DNA of 64,000 nucleotides. Source: Aphanomyces cochlioides. Its lineage: Eukaryota; Oomycota; Saprolegniomycetes; Saprolegniales; Verrucalvaceae. The notes under the pieces were generated by a model. It searched no databases, was not told the origin of the DNA, and was given only the letters and a program-made list of their open reading frames with translations. This document shows, piece after piece, positions 44,259-53,975 of this stretch; positions within the stretch are counted from its first letter, which is position 1, and the number at the start of each line of letters is the position of its first letter. A program made the translations under genes and the position numbers. Location of the stretch: positions 1-64,000 of the forward strand of contig JAHQRK010000055.1 of NCBI GenBank assembly GCA_019828595.1, written 5' to 3'.

Positions 44259-46579
44259 ACTTCCGAATTTGCCTCGTACCCCTCAAGTCAAGAAGTTATC
44301 AAGTGCCGCCGCGCTCAAAATGTCCAACGCCAACAGCTGTTCCGAGCTCCGTGAGACCAACACTCACGGAGTCACCATCATTCCAGGTATTGTATCACCT
44401 CACCCACTTTCGTCGTCCAATCAGGATGGCGGAAGTGGTGTGAGTAATGTCTCTACACCTAACCCTAGGGCCGAAGTGGAGGTCGAGTTCGACCCCAACA
44501 GCGTCTCTGGAGACCAATCTGCGTCTCGCTCCCCCAGCGCTTCACCTGGTGCTCCACTCGCCGGAGTTCCAGGGGGGGTCAACCTCAGTGGGTCAGTGGT
44601 TGACCCCCAGACCACTGTCGTTAACTTGTCTAGCGAAGCCCTCACTCAGGAGGGCGAACCACTGGGGCCTTGTGCCTGTGGTGGCTGCTTCCCTGGACTC
44701 CAATTGGAGTCGATCCCCAGTGAAGGCGGCGAGAAAACGGGGTCCATGCCAGCCCTAGAGGCTACGAGGGCCCCCCCTATGGGCACACCCTGCGGTTCTG
44801 TCTACTTCCCCCAGGGGCCTCTTCGGAGGGGCGGGGGCGGTATCCCGATTTGGGTTCTCGCCGGAGCAATGGTGTACCCCAGTCACCGTGCTGCGGGGAT
44901 GGCATGGATTCCCCTTCTACCCCTGTCACTGGGGGTCTGGCCCCGGCCTTTCTCGTGACCAATGGGACTGAGCCAGCAGCCACCAACCGCGTCGCCCCCT
45001 GTGCTGAGCCTCCTAGAACGGGAGAGGAAGAAGAAAAATCTCAAGAGGACGTGGATATGGTCTCTGGAGACGCCGAGGGGAAGGATTCGACTGAAACCGA
45101 GGCCTTAACCGACGAGGGAAATACTCAAATTCACTCGGAGGTTGATGGGTCAGGCGACATTAACGGCCAAGCGAAGCCGTGTGATACTCCTGGAGAAGTT
45201 ATTCAAGAGGAACAATCGACAAACAATGACAATGACCAGTCAAATCAAGACATTGTCGACAAATCCGTTGCTCAAGGAAATGGCGCTGTTGATCCTCCTA
45301 CCGCGGCAGACAAAATACAAGGCGATCAAGAGCAACAAAACGCTGAAAAGGCCAATCCATGGACGCAAAAGACTCCCGGCAAGGATTCAGCTTCGTCCAA
45401 GAAAGATTCCAAGCAAGGCAATGCCCCCAAAGGCGCGAAACATCGCAACACTGGTGCTCATGCTATTGCCGATGACGATATTGCGCGATGCGAGGCCATG
45501 GCGGACGCATTCTACAAAGACTCTGGTGACATGGACGCCTTCATTGAAAACATTTTGCTCACCCCCCAGTCCCAAGTGTACGAGCTCACAGTCAAGTTGG
45601 GCGAAGCCTACAAGGACTGGTCCGAAAAAGTCATCTGCGATCAATTTGTCAAGGAAAATCCTGGTTCGTTATGGGGCTCCAAATTTCCGAACATTTTGAT
45701 CCACAAGAAGAACCCACAGACCATTGTGATCTCAAGTTACAACTTGTCTACGTGCGTGGAAATGGGAGGCACAACGTTTCGACTTGGTGGCAAAGACTTC
45801 CTGGTTCCCAAATACTCGCGTTATGGCAACAACTACTACGTTACGTTCAACAAGGTCAGTCACCCTTCGATGGCCAAGGCAATTGTCAAGAAAATGGCTG
45901 CATTGACCAAGTCAGTGATAGCAGCATTCAACCCTACTGCTGGTCAGAACATCAAGTCGCCGCATTTGAGAGTCATTTTCAAGTCGCCTGCGCCTCCTGC
46001 AGTGCTGGTACCAAAATCCGGCGACGCACTACGCGAAATCACCATTACGGATCCGTCGGGTCAGCCTTTTGTCGTCGTGTTTCAGCACAAGATCGCTGCT
46101 CTGAACAAGACATTGCCTCCGTCGATTGTTTCACGACGTGCAGAGGCCAAGGCTGAAAAAGCGAAGGCAAAAGCGGCCAAGGCAGCGGCAAAATCTCCTC
46201 CGTCAGGAGAAAAAGAACCTGAACATGATGGAGACGATCATGATCAAGACCCTGGAACAAATGCGGAAGGCGAGGCCGACTCAACTGAGGCATCTGAAGA
46301 TGGTCAAGATGAACAACCACAGCCAACAGCTCCTTCTCATGGCTCTGATGTCGATATGTCTGGTGACAGCGATCCCCCTAACAACAATGGACAAGACAAA
46401 CAACAAGAAGATGTGGAAATGTCTACCAACGAATCGCCCGCTCTTGCTCCACCAAGTGAGCAGCCCAAGAACTCGCTGGACCTTCAATTGGTAACGGGCT
46501 ACCGGTCTGGACCAGCTCCAAAACGTACTTTGCCTTCGTCCCCACGTTTGGATCCCCTGCCGACATCCAACCGTTTTCA
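44259..46579 (+). mobile_element. LINE copy J, 5' portion, interrupted by K
   Basis: This is the positional counterpart of G: it begins after satellite block 2 and is cut by K at the same ORF1 site. It is not a simple copy of G. It has the gtctctac variant and the short C run of H and K near its 5' end, and the AEKANP variant of E further on, suggesting gene conversion. Confidence 0.9.
44320..46579 (+). pseudogene. LINE ORF1 (copy J), frameshifted and truncated by K
   Basis: The ATG is at 44320, with the normal 7-G run. A missing C near 44808 shifts the frame, which stops at 44958. The family frame is open again from 44850 to the insertion of K at 46579. As with G, the open frame accidentally continues into K and stops at 46925. 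Confidence 0.86.
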
Positions 46580-46586
46580 CCTTCCG

Positions 46587-46600
46587 AATTTGCCTCGTAC
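46587..46600 (+). other. 5' end segment complementary to the 3' UTR (copy K)
   Basis: aatttgcctcgtac is the exact reverse complement of 53894-53907 in the same element's 3' UTR. It lies within the first 25 bases of the element. Confidence 0.7.
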
Positions 46601-46640
46601 CCCTCAAGTCAAGAAGTTATCAAGTGCCGCCGCGCTCAAA

Positions 46641-49600
46641 ATGTCCAACGCCAACAGCTGTTCCGAGCTCCGTGAGACCAACACTCACGGAGTCACCATC
46701 ATTCCAGGTATTGTATCACCTCACCCACTTTCGTCGTCCAATCAGGATGGCGGAAGTGGTGTGAGTAATGTCTCTACACCTAACCCTAGGGCCGAAGTGG
46801 AGGTCGAGTTCGACCCCAACAGCGTCTCTGGAGACCAATCTGCGTCTCGCTCCCCCAGCGCTTCACCTGGTGCTCCACTCGCCGGAGTTCCAGGGGGGGG
46901 TCAACCTCAGTGGGTCAGTGGTTGACCCCCAGACCACTGTCGTTAACTTGTCTAGCGAAGCCCTCACTCAGGAGGGCGAACCACTGGGGCCTTGTGCCTG
47001 TGGTGGCTGCTTCCCTGGACTCCAATTGGAGTCGATCCCCAGTGAAGGCGGCGAGAAAACGGGGTCCATGCCAGCCCTAGAGGCTACGAGGGCCCCCCCT
47101 ATGGGCACACCCTGCGGTTCTGTCTACTTCCCCCAGGGGCCTCTTCGGAGGGGCGGGGGCGGTATCCCGATTTGGGTTCTCGCCGGAGCAATGGTGTACC
47201 CCAGTCACCGTGCTGCGGGGATGGCATGGATTCCCCTTCTACCCCTGTCACTGGGGGTCTGGCCCCGGCCTTTCTCGTGACCAATGGGACTGAGCCAGCA
47301 GCCACCAACCGCGTCGCCCCCTGTGCTGAGCCTCCTAGAACGGGAGAGGAAGAAGAAAAATCTCAAGAGGACGTGGATATGGTCTCTGGAGACGCCGAGG
47401 GGAAGGATTCGACTGAAACCGAGGCCTTAACCGACGAGGGAAATACTCAAATTCACTCGGAGGTTGATGGGTCAGGCGACATTAACGGCCAAGCGAAGCC
47501 GTGTGATACTCCTGGAGAAGTTATTCAAGAGGAACAATCGACAAACAATGACAATGACCAGTCAAATCAAGACATTGTCGACAAATCCGTTGCTCAAGGA
47601 AATGGCGCTGTTGATCCTCCTACCGCGGCAGACAAAATACAAGGCGATCAAGAGCAACAAAACGCTGAAAGGGCCAATCCATGGACGCAAAAGACTCCCG
47701 GCAAGGATTCAGCTTCGTCCAAGAAAGATTCCAAGCAAGGCAATGCCCCCAAAGGCGCGAAACATCGCAACACTGGTGCTCATGCTATTGCCGATGACGA
47801 TATTGCGCGATGCGAGGCCATGGCGGACGCATTCTACAAAGACTCTGGTGACATGGACGCCTTCATTGAAAACATTTTGCTCACCCCCCAGTCCCAAGTG
47901 TACGAGCTTACAGTCAAGTTGGGCGAAGGCTACAAGGACTGGTCCGAAAAAGTCATCTGCGATCAATTTGTCAAGGAAAATCCTGGTTCGTTATGGGGCT
48001 CCAAATTTCCGAACATTTTGATCCACAAGAAGAACCCACAGACCATTGTGATCTCAAGTTACAACTTGTCTACGTGCGTGGAAATGGGAGGCACAACGTT
48101 TCGACTTGGTGGCAAAGACTTCCTGGTTCCCAAATACTCGCGTTATGGCAACAACTACTACGTTACGTTCAACAAGGTCAGTCACCCTTCGATGGCCAAG
48201 GCAATTGTCAAGAAAATGGCTGTATTGACCAAGTCAGTGATAGCAGCATTCAACCCTACTGCTGGTCAGAACATCAAGTCGCCGCATTTGAGAGTCATTT
48301 TCAAGTCGTCTGCGCCTCCTGCAGTGTTGGTACCAAAATCCGGCGACGCACTACGCGAAATCACCATTACGGATCCGTCGGGTCAGCCTTTTGTCGTCGT
48401 GTTTCAGCACAAGATCGCTGCTCTGAACAAGACATTGCCTCCGTCGATTGTTTCACGACGTGCAGAGGCCAAGGCTGAAAAAGCGAAGGCAAAAGCGGCC
48501 AAGGCAGCGGCAAAATCTCCTCCGTCAGGAGAAAAAGAACCTGAAGATGATGGAGACGATCATGATCAAGACCCTGGAACAAATGCGGAAGGCAAGGCCG
48601 ACTCAACTGAGGCATCTGAAGATGGTCAAGATGAACAACCACAGCCAACAGCTCCTTCTCATGGCTCTGATGTCGATATGTCTGGTGACAGCGATCCCCC
48701 TAACAACAATGGACAAGACAAACAACAAGAAGATGTGGAAATGTCTACCAACGAATCGCCCGCTCTTGCTCCACCAAGTGAGCAGCCCAAGAACTCGCTG
48801 GACCTTCAATTGGTAACGGGCTACCGGTCTGGACCAGCTCCAAAACGTACTTTGCCTTCGTCCCCACGTTTGGATCCCCTGCCGACATCCAACCGTTTTC
48901 ATATCCTCGAAGAAGACGACGTGGAACTCTCGTTTGAAGACTTTGCAGTGCCTCGAATTGTATTGGAAGATTCAAGTGCGCCACGCCCGAAAAAGACCAA
49001 AGGCAAAGCGAAGAAACAACGACTTAACAAGTCTGCTGCAGCCCACCTCGAATTGGCGAAGAAGATCATTCGAGACAAGAAAGTCGAAGGCAGTATCACC
49101 GAATGTCAACGCATTTTGCGAGATGATCCTCAGCTCGTTGCACATGCTATGTACGCACAAGATGAAGACCTCAGTTTGTTTCAGTCACTTGTTGCAACCA
49201 AGACTATTGAGCGCAAGATGGCTTTGTTAAAAGCTCAAGGCAAGCCTCACAACTACAAACATCACGTCAACTTCATGGCTCAATACAAGATTCACCCGTC
49301 AGAAATCTTGGAAGAATTGACCACGGACATACCAGAGATCAAGCGCATCCTCTTTGCACTTGCTACGATTGACTTATTCCTCTCAAATCGGGCCCCAGAC
49401 CTCTACACAAACTCGGAGGCACTGACTGTTCTATTGAACCAAGAAGCAACAAGATTGCCTGACACCAACTGCTTGACGGACTGGTCGCTGTTTGCTTTGA
49501 TCGAAAACTTCAGCGACAATCTCGAGAAGTTCACTTTGCCGGCTCCCGTCTTGTCGGCCATCTCGATGCTCAAAAGCATCACCAACAATTACCACATCGA

Positions 49601-49679
49601 CGAGCTCTGCAGCAAAGCTCACCACTCCATGAACGCCGACGAAATTGATCCCCTCGATTTGGAGGACGATCAACTCTAA
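46641..49679 (+). pseudogene. LINE ORF1 (copy K), two compensating indels
   Basis: The ATG is at 46641. An 8-G run near 46893-46900 causes a stop at 46925, and a missing C near 47130 restores the frame, which stays open to 49679. It carries AERANP, KLGEGYKDW and EPEDDGDD, shared with H. It also carries NAEGKADSTEASEDG, shared with B and C but not H. If either homopolymer is an assembly error, the real state of the gene changes, so this entry is provisional. Confidence 0.84.
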
Positions 49680-49757
49680 GGCTTCTATCCCCTGCTTCAA
49701 TCCATTTCAACCTCCCCTCTGACCCCTCCATTCTACTCATTTTCATCTGTACTCGTG

Positions 49758-52700
49758 ATGATTGACAACAACTTCTCCGATGTCCCAACTGAACTCGTGG
49801 ACTGGGACCCACAAATCATCTCCCTCAACACCAATGGCTTCTCCAACAGTCATCGGTACATCCTCGACAAACTATCAAGTGTTCACGACGTTTCCTTTAT
49901 CCAAGAAACCCGTTTCCGCACGCCAAGTCTCCACGACCGTGTTGCGTTCCATTGGCAACGCATCACAAACCACGAAGGCTCTTTGTTCTTTGAAGAGCCT
50001 ATTTACCCTGAAGTATCCACGTCGCCAGCCACTGGAGGTCTGGCTACGTTGATACATCCTCACTCTCCTTTGAAGAACGCCACTCAAGTCCCTCATGACA
50101 ACCCAGTGCTTCGTGGTCGTTATCTACAAGTGCGATGTACTCTGGGTCCACTGACAGTCGTTCTCCACAATATCTATGCGCCGGCAGCCTTCCAACAACG
50201 AGCAAGTTACTTCGAAGAATTGCCACGCGACTTTCCTCCACATGCGCTCCACATTGTTGGAGGAGATTTCAACTGCACTCTCAACAAAGATTTGGATTCG
50301 TTGAGACCCAGTACCTCCACCATGGCCGGCACCCTTCAACTGGAACAATGGATGCACAGTTTGTCTCTGGTGGATCTGTTTCGCCGTCAAAACCCCGTGG
50401 CAAGAACCTTCACAAGTCCCACACTCACCAACCGACTCGACTACATATTTTGTTCGTCCACCTTGGCGGGTCTTCGTCATTGGAAGGCGACGCACATGCC
50501 ACACGTTCCACAGGCTGACCACGTGGCTTGTCGTATCATCTCAAAGCGTCAAACATTGCGCCATGGCTCTGGATCATGGAAAGCTCCAACTTGGCTACTT
50601 CGTCTACCACGAGCGGCCGAGATTGTTCATGGATGTCTGGATCGATTTTTGGACAAGTCTCCAACATTCCACAATATCTCCAAGGCCTACGACATACTGG
50701 TCAATGATATCCGCTCCCAACTCAAAGAATTCCATTCTCAACGATTGGAGAAACAACGTCTGCCGTTGAAGAAGTTAGCTGTCGAGATCGCTTCGCTTTT
50801 GCAAGTCCCCAACATGCGTCAAGATTCAGTGCTGGTGGATCGAGTGCGAGACCTTCAAAAGCAAATTCACGAGCTGCAAGATCGAGACAAGCAGTTTCGT
50901 CAAGACCAGGCGTTCCAACTTCACTTGTACAAAGCAGAGCGCTCGTCCAAGTTCCACTTCATGTCCCCTGTCCCTACCCCCTTGAAGAAGACAGTCTTCA
51001 AAGAGTTGGTGGATGTCAATGGAAATGTTGTCTCCAATCAACAAGGCATGTCTGACGTCCTGGTCGACTACTACAAGGACTTGTTTGCAGCTCCCGAGGT
51101 GCAGCGATCTGGAGACGAAGTGTCGTCATTTCTAACCCCATTGACTCGACACAAGCAACTGCCAGAGCAAGCCCAGAAAGAGCTGTCGGCTCCCTTGCGC
51201 GCCAACGAGTTCTATCATGCTATTCGACACAGCAGTTCGAACTCAGCGCCAGGTCCCAACGCTCTGCCATTCGAAGTCCTCAAACTTGCACCTCACAAGT
51301 GGTCGTTGGTATTGGAGCTGCTATTCACACACCAGCTCCATTCTCACCCTCGCTTGACTCCCATGCAACTTGTCAGTACGCTGGTGTTGCTGCACAAGAA
51401 AGGCCCCAAGTCACAGGCCAAGAACTATCGGCCCATTAGCCTACTCAACACGGATGTGAAAATCCTGACGAGTATTCTGGCTTATCGACTCCAGCGCCAC
51501 ATTCGACACATCATCCACCCGGACCAGCAAGGCTTTATCCGTCGAAGCAATATCCAAACCAATATTGCACGACTGGATGACATGCTGCACCACATCAAAC
51601 TACACAGTCCGTCCTCGATGGTGGCACTGCTTGACTTTGAGAAAGCTTTTGATCGCGTGGACCACGCGTACTTGCTCCGCGTCCTCCGTCACTATGGCTT
51701 TCCCGAAACCTTTGTTGACATGGTTCGCGTACTGTACTCGGGCCGCAAGTCTCGCATCTTGGTGAACGGCTTCTTGTCCAAGCCAGTTCACATCTCACGC
51801 GGTGTGTTGCAAGGTGATCCACTGTCGCCACTTCTGTTTGTGATCGCTTTGGAACCGATGTGCCAACTCCTACGGCAACACTCCAACTATGGCATCAAGT
51901 GTGGGGATCGCTACCACACTGGGAGTTACTTTGCCGACGACTCGCAACTCTATGCGGCAAATGAGACGTGCCTCCACCGGCAGCTTGCATTGGTTCAAAC
52001 CTTTTGCGACAAGTCTGGTTTCCGACTCAACGTAGACAAGACCCAAATTCTGACCTACAGCCAGTTGAATGGGAACCTTGCCTCACTACAAGTTACTTCC
52101 GACAGTCCCGTGAAGGCTCTTGGTATCTTGGTTGCGCCCAATCTTTCTCCATTGGCACGTTTCAATTACGTGTTTGAGAAGTTTGTGGCTCGCTTGTCTT
52201 TGTGGCTCTACAAGGCTCGAACCATGGCCGGAAAAGTCACTATCCTGCACAGCATATGTCTGCCTGTGTTATGGTACCAACTGGCTTTTGTCCCTGCCGA
52301 CAAAGACCTGGCCAAAAAGATCGACAAGGCCATGCTTCAATTTATGCATGGTGAAGAAATCAACCCATCCTCCTCTGTCCATGGCCTCCGTTTGATCAAA
52401 AAGGAGATCATATTCATGCCGAAGAAGTCCGGTGGCTTAGGCCTGCACCATGCACTTGCTTTATGGCAACAACACAACCGCTCTGTCATGATCAGATGCA
52501 TTCAAGCCATCACCACCCCACCCCGCAAGTCTGCCATGTCCGCCTGGATTACGCCGGGCTATACTCTCCTCGAGAAGGCTTTTCATCCATGGGGTTCCCC
52601 CCGAGATCTCCTCTTGGCAAATGGCTCTTCTGCATTCATCAGACAACTGTACAAGAATCCCAATATCACTCCAATGTGGAAAGCCTTATTGAGTAGCTGG

Positions 52701-53813
52701 TTTGAATCCCGCTGGACTCCGTACGGCTGTCCAAATCACATCTCATCTTTGGATGTTCCCCTTTGGCACAACTCGTATCTGCCTGGACTCGAAGACCTAT
52801 ACGATCAGTGCTCTACATCGACGCAAGACCAAGCCAATGTATTGGCTTCGCTTCACATCACGAAGTTGTCGCATTTGTTGACTCCGTGTCAGCGAGTTTG
52901 GCCAGCTTCGATCTTGTTCGACAAAATCAACCGTGCCTGCCGCCAAGCCAATTTTGTCCCTCCAACGAAACAATGGATCTCAATCTTGGTGACCAAGTTA
53001 TCACGATTGTTTGAGATTGTTTCTGAAGAGGATGCTCCCGTGTTCCACTTGCCGACGCCAAGCTCTGAATGGATGGAATGGCACTGGATAATTCACCCTG
53101 ACTCGAGTCCGATCTTGTTGGCGCTTGCGACTTCGAAATCGGCTAAGATCAGAGCTTCTCCAGCTGTCAGCTCGTCCATTCTTCCTACCAAGCATCTCAA
53201 CCTGCCATCCAACTTTTACGAAGACCCCAAGCGCCTTACCCAACTTGCCGCCTTCCTCCAACCCGACCACATTCTCCCTCGATATGGAGAGTTCATTTTC
53301 AAGACCCTTCTCCGCGCCAACGCCATGCAATATCTGTTTCAGTACCAAGACCCCAAGCCGACGTGTGTCTTCTGTCGTGTCAATGAGACGTACGAGCATT
53401 TCCTGTTCTCTTGTGGATATGGTCAATCTGTTTGGTATTCCTTCAAGACAATCCAGCGACTGCTCGAGTGTTCCTTTCCGTCCACGTGTCTGGAAATGTT
53501 CTACGAGACGCCCAAGCCGTCCGATGGATACTACATCCGTGGCTATCTGAAGATATGGCCGATTGTCCGAGCCTGCGTGTATTATCAAATATGGCTCCAA
53601 CGTGCCGATCGCACCTTTCGACCCGACCTCACAGCGAAGAGTCCGATGGAAGTTGCCATTCATGCTGCCTCTTTGATCAAGCTACATCTACAACAGCTCC
53701 TGGTTGATCTCCCTCTCAAGAAGGGATACACCAAGGTATTCAATGTGCTCAAGCATCTATCTTCGGACCCCTGGTTACGTCAACACATCATTCCTAACAG
53801 CGTCGTTTCATGA
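49758..53813 (+). CDS. LINE ORF2: AP endonuclease + reverse transcriptase + CCHC zinc motif (copy K, intact)
   Basis: This is the second intact 1351-aa ORF2. The ATG at 49758 gives MIDNN. All motifs of the copy C protein are present at the same residues: GGDFN 168-172, RLDY 226-229, DH 254-255, DFEKAFD from 626, FADD 725-728 and CX2CX7HX4C at 1203-1219. It differs from copy C by scattered substitutions (for example QDSV for QDAV and HIIPNS for HAIPDS at the end). With a working ORF1 in trans it could be active; most LINE ORF2s act on their own RNA, so its own ORF1 state matters. No RNase H domain is seen. Confidence 0.95.
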   Translation: MIDNNFSDVPTELVDWDPQIISLNTNGFSNSHRYILDKLSSVHDVSFIQETRFRTPSLHDRVAFHWQRITNHEGSLFFEEPIYPEVSTSPATGGLATLIHPHSPLKNATQVPHDNPVLRGRYLQVRCTLGPLTVVLHNIYAPAAFQQRASYFEELPRDFPPHALHIVGGDFNCTLNKDLDSLRPSTSTMAGTLQLEQWMHSLSLVDLFRRQNPVARTFTSPTLTNRLDYIFCSSTLAGLRHWKATHMPHVPQADHVACRIISKRQTLRHGSGSWKAPTWLLRLPRAAEIVHGCLDRFLDKSPTFHNISKAYDILVNDIRSQLKEFHSQRLEKQRLPLKKLAVEIASLLQVPNMRQDSVLVDRVRDLQKQIHELQDRDKQFRQDQAFQLHLYKAERSSKFHFMSPVPTPLKKTVFKELVDVNGNVVSNQQGMSDVLVDYYKDLFAAPEVQRSGDEVSSFLTPLTRHKQLPEQAQKELSAPLRANEFYHAIRHSSSNSAPGPNALPFEVLKLAPHKWSLVLELLFTHQLHSHPRLTPMQLVSTLVLLHKKGPKSQAKNYRPISLLNTDVKILTSILAYRLQRHIRHIIHPDQQGFIRRSNIQTNIARLDDMLHHIKLHSPSSMVALLDFEKAFDRVDHAYLLRVLRHYGFPETFVDMVRVLYSGRKSRILVNGFLSKPVHISRGVLQGDPLSPLLFVIALEPMCQLLRQHSNYGIKCGDRYHTGSYFADDSQLYAANETCLHRQLALVQTFCDKSGFRLNVDKTQILTYSQLNGNLASLQVTSDSPVKALGILVAPNLSPLARFNYVFEKFVARLSLWLYKARTMAGKVTILHSICLPVLWYQLAFVPADKDLAKKIDKAMLQFMHGEEINPSSSVHGLRLIKKEIIFMPKKSGGLGLHHALALWQQHNRSVMIRCIQAITTPPRKSAMSAWITPGYTLLEKAFHPWGSPRDLLLANGSSAFIRQLYKNPNITPMWKALLSSWFESRWTPYGCPNHISSLDVPLWHNSYLPGLEDLYDQCSTSTQDQANVLASLHITKLSHLLTPCQRVWPASILFDKINRACRQANFVPPTKQWISILVTKLSRLFEIVSEEDAPVFHLPTPSSEWMEWHWIIHPDSSPILLALATSKSAKIRASPAVSSSILPTKHLNLPSNFYEDPKRLTQLAAFLQPDHILPRYGEFIFKTLLRANAMQYLFQYQDPKPTCVFCRVNETYEHFLFSCGYGQSVWYSFKTIQRLLECSFPSTCLEMFYETPKPSDGYYIRGYLKIWPIVRACVYYQIWLQRADRTFRPDLTAKSPMEVAIHAASLIKLHLQQLLVDLPLKKGYTKVFNVLKHLSSDPWLRQHIIPNSVVS

Positions 53814-53893
53814 GAGAGCTGACGGCTCACTCACTTCATCTCCTGTTCAATGACCACTTTGCCATATTCTGTTTTCCAAGTTCTATTTATACA

Positions 53894-53907
53894 GTACGAG
53901 GCAAATT
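53894..53907 (+). other. 3' UTR segment complementary to the 5' end (copy K)
   Basis: gtacgaggcaaatt is a perfect 14-base match to the reverse complement of 46587-46600. The same 3' UTR sequence is present in A, B, C and L. Confidence 0.7.
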
Positions 53908-53959
53908 AGTAAGTCATTAGGGCCTTTGCTCAAAAATAAGGTTAATACAACTCATTTAA

Positions 53960-53975
53960 CCAAGTGGAGAAAAAG
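53960..53975. repeat. Other half of the 16-bp target-site duplication (3' side of K)
   Basis: ccaagtggagaaaaag follows the LINE 3' end and continues into the satellite (tggcatcgag). It matches the 5'-side flank of F and I on the minus strand. See 30434-30449. Confidence 0.7.

Larger units (their letters stand above)
41800..53959. repeat. 12.16-kb segmental duplication, unit 2 (I, satellite 2, J, K)
   Basis: This is the tandem partner of 29643-41799, in the same orientation and with no gap. The junction at 41799/41800 repeats the E-to-F junction precisely. That is what an unequal crossover between E and the K-type element would produce. Confidence 0.92.
46580..53959 (+). mobile_element. LINE copy K, full length, ORF2 intact
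   Basis: The 5' end sits in the ORF1 of J after ccaaccgttttca. The 3' end ctcatttaa at 53959 is followed by satellite DNA starting ccaagtggagaaaaag. The two flanks do not match each other, so K cannot be a simple insertion. Its left and right ends come from two different insertion events joined by recombination. Confidence 0.92.
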
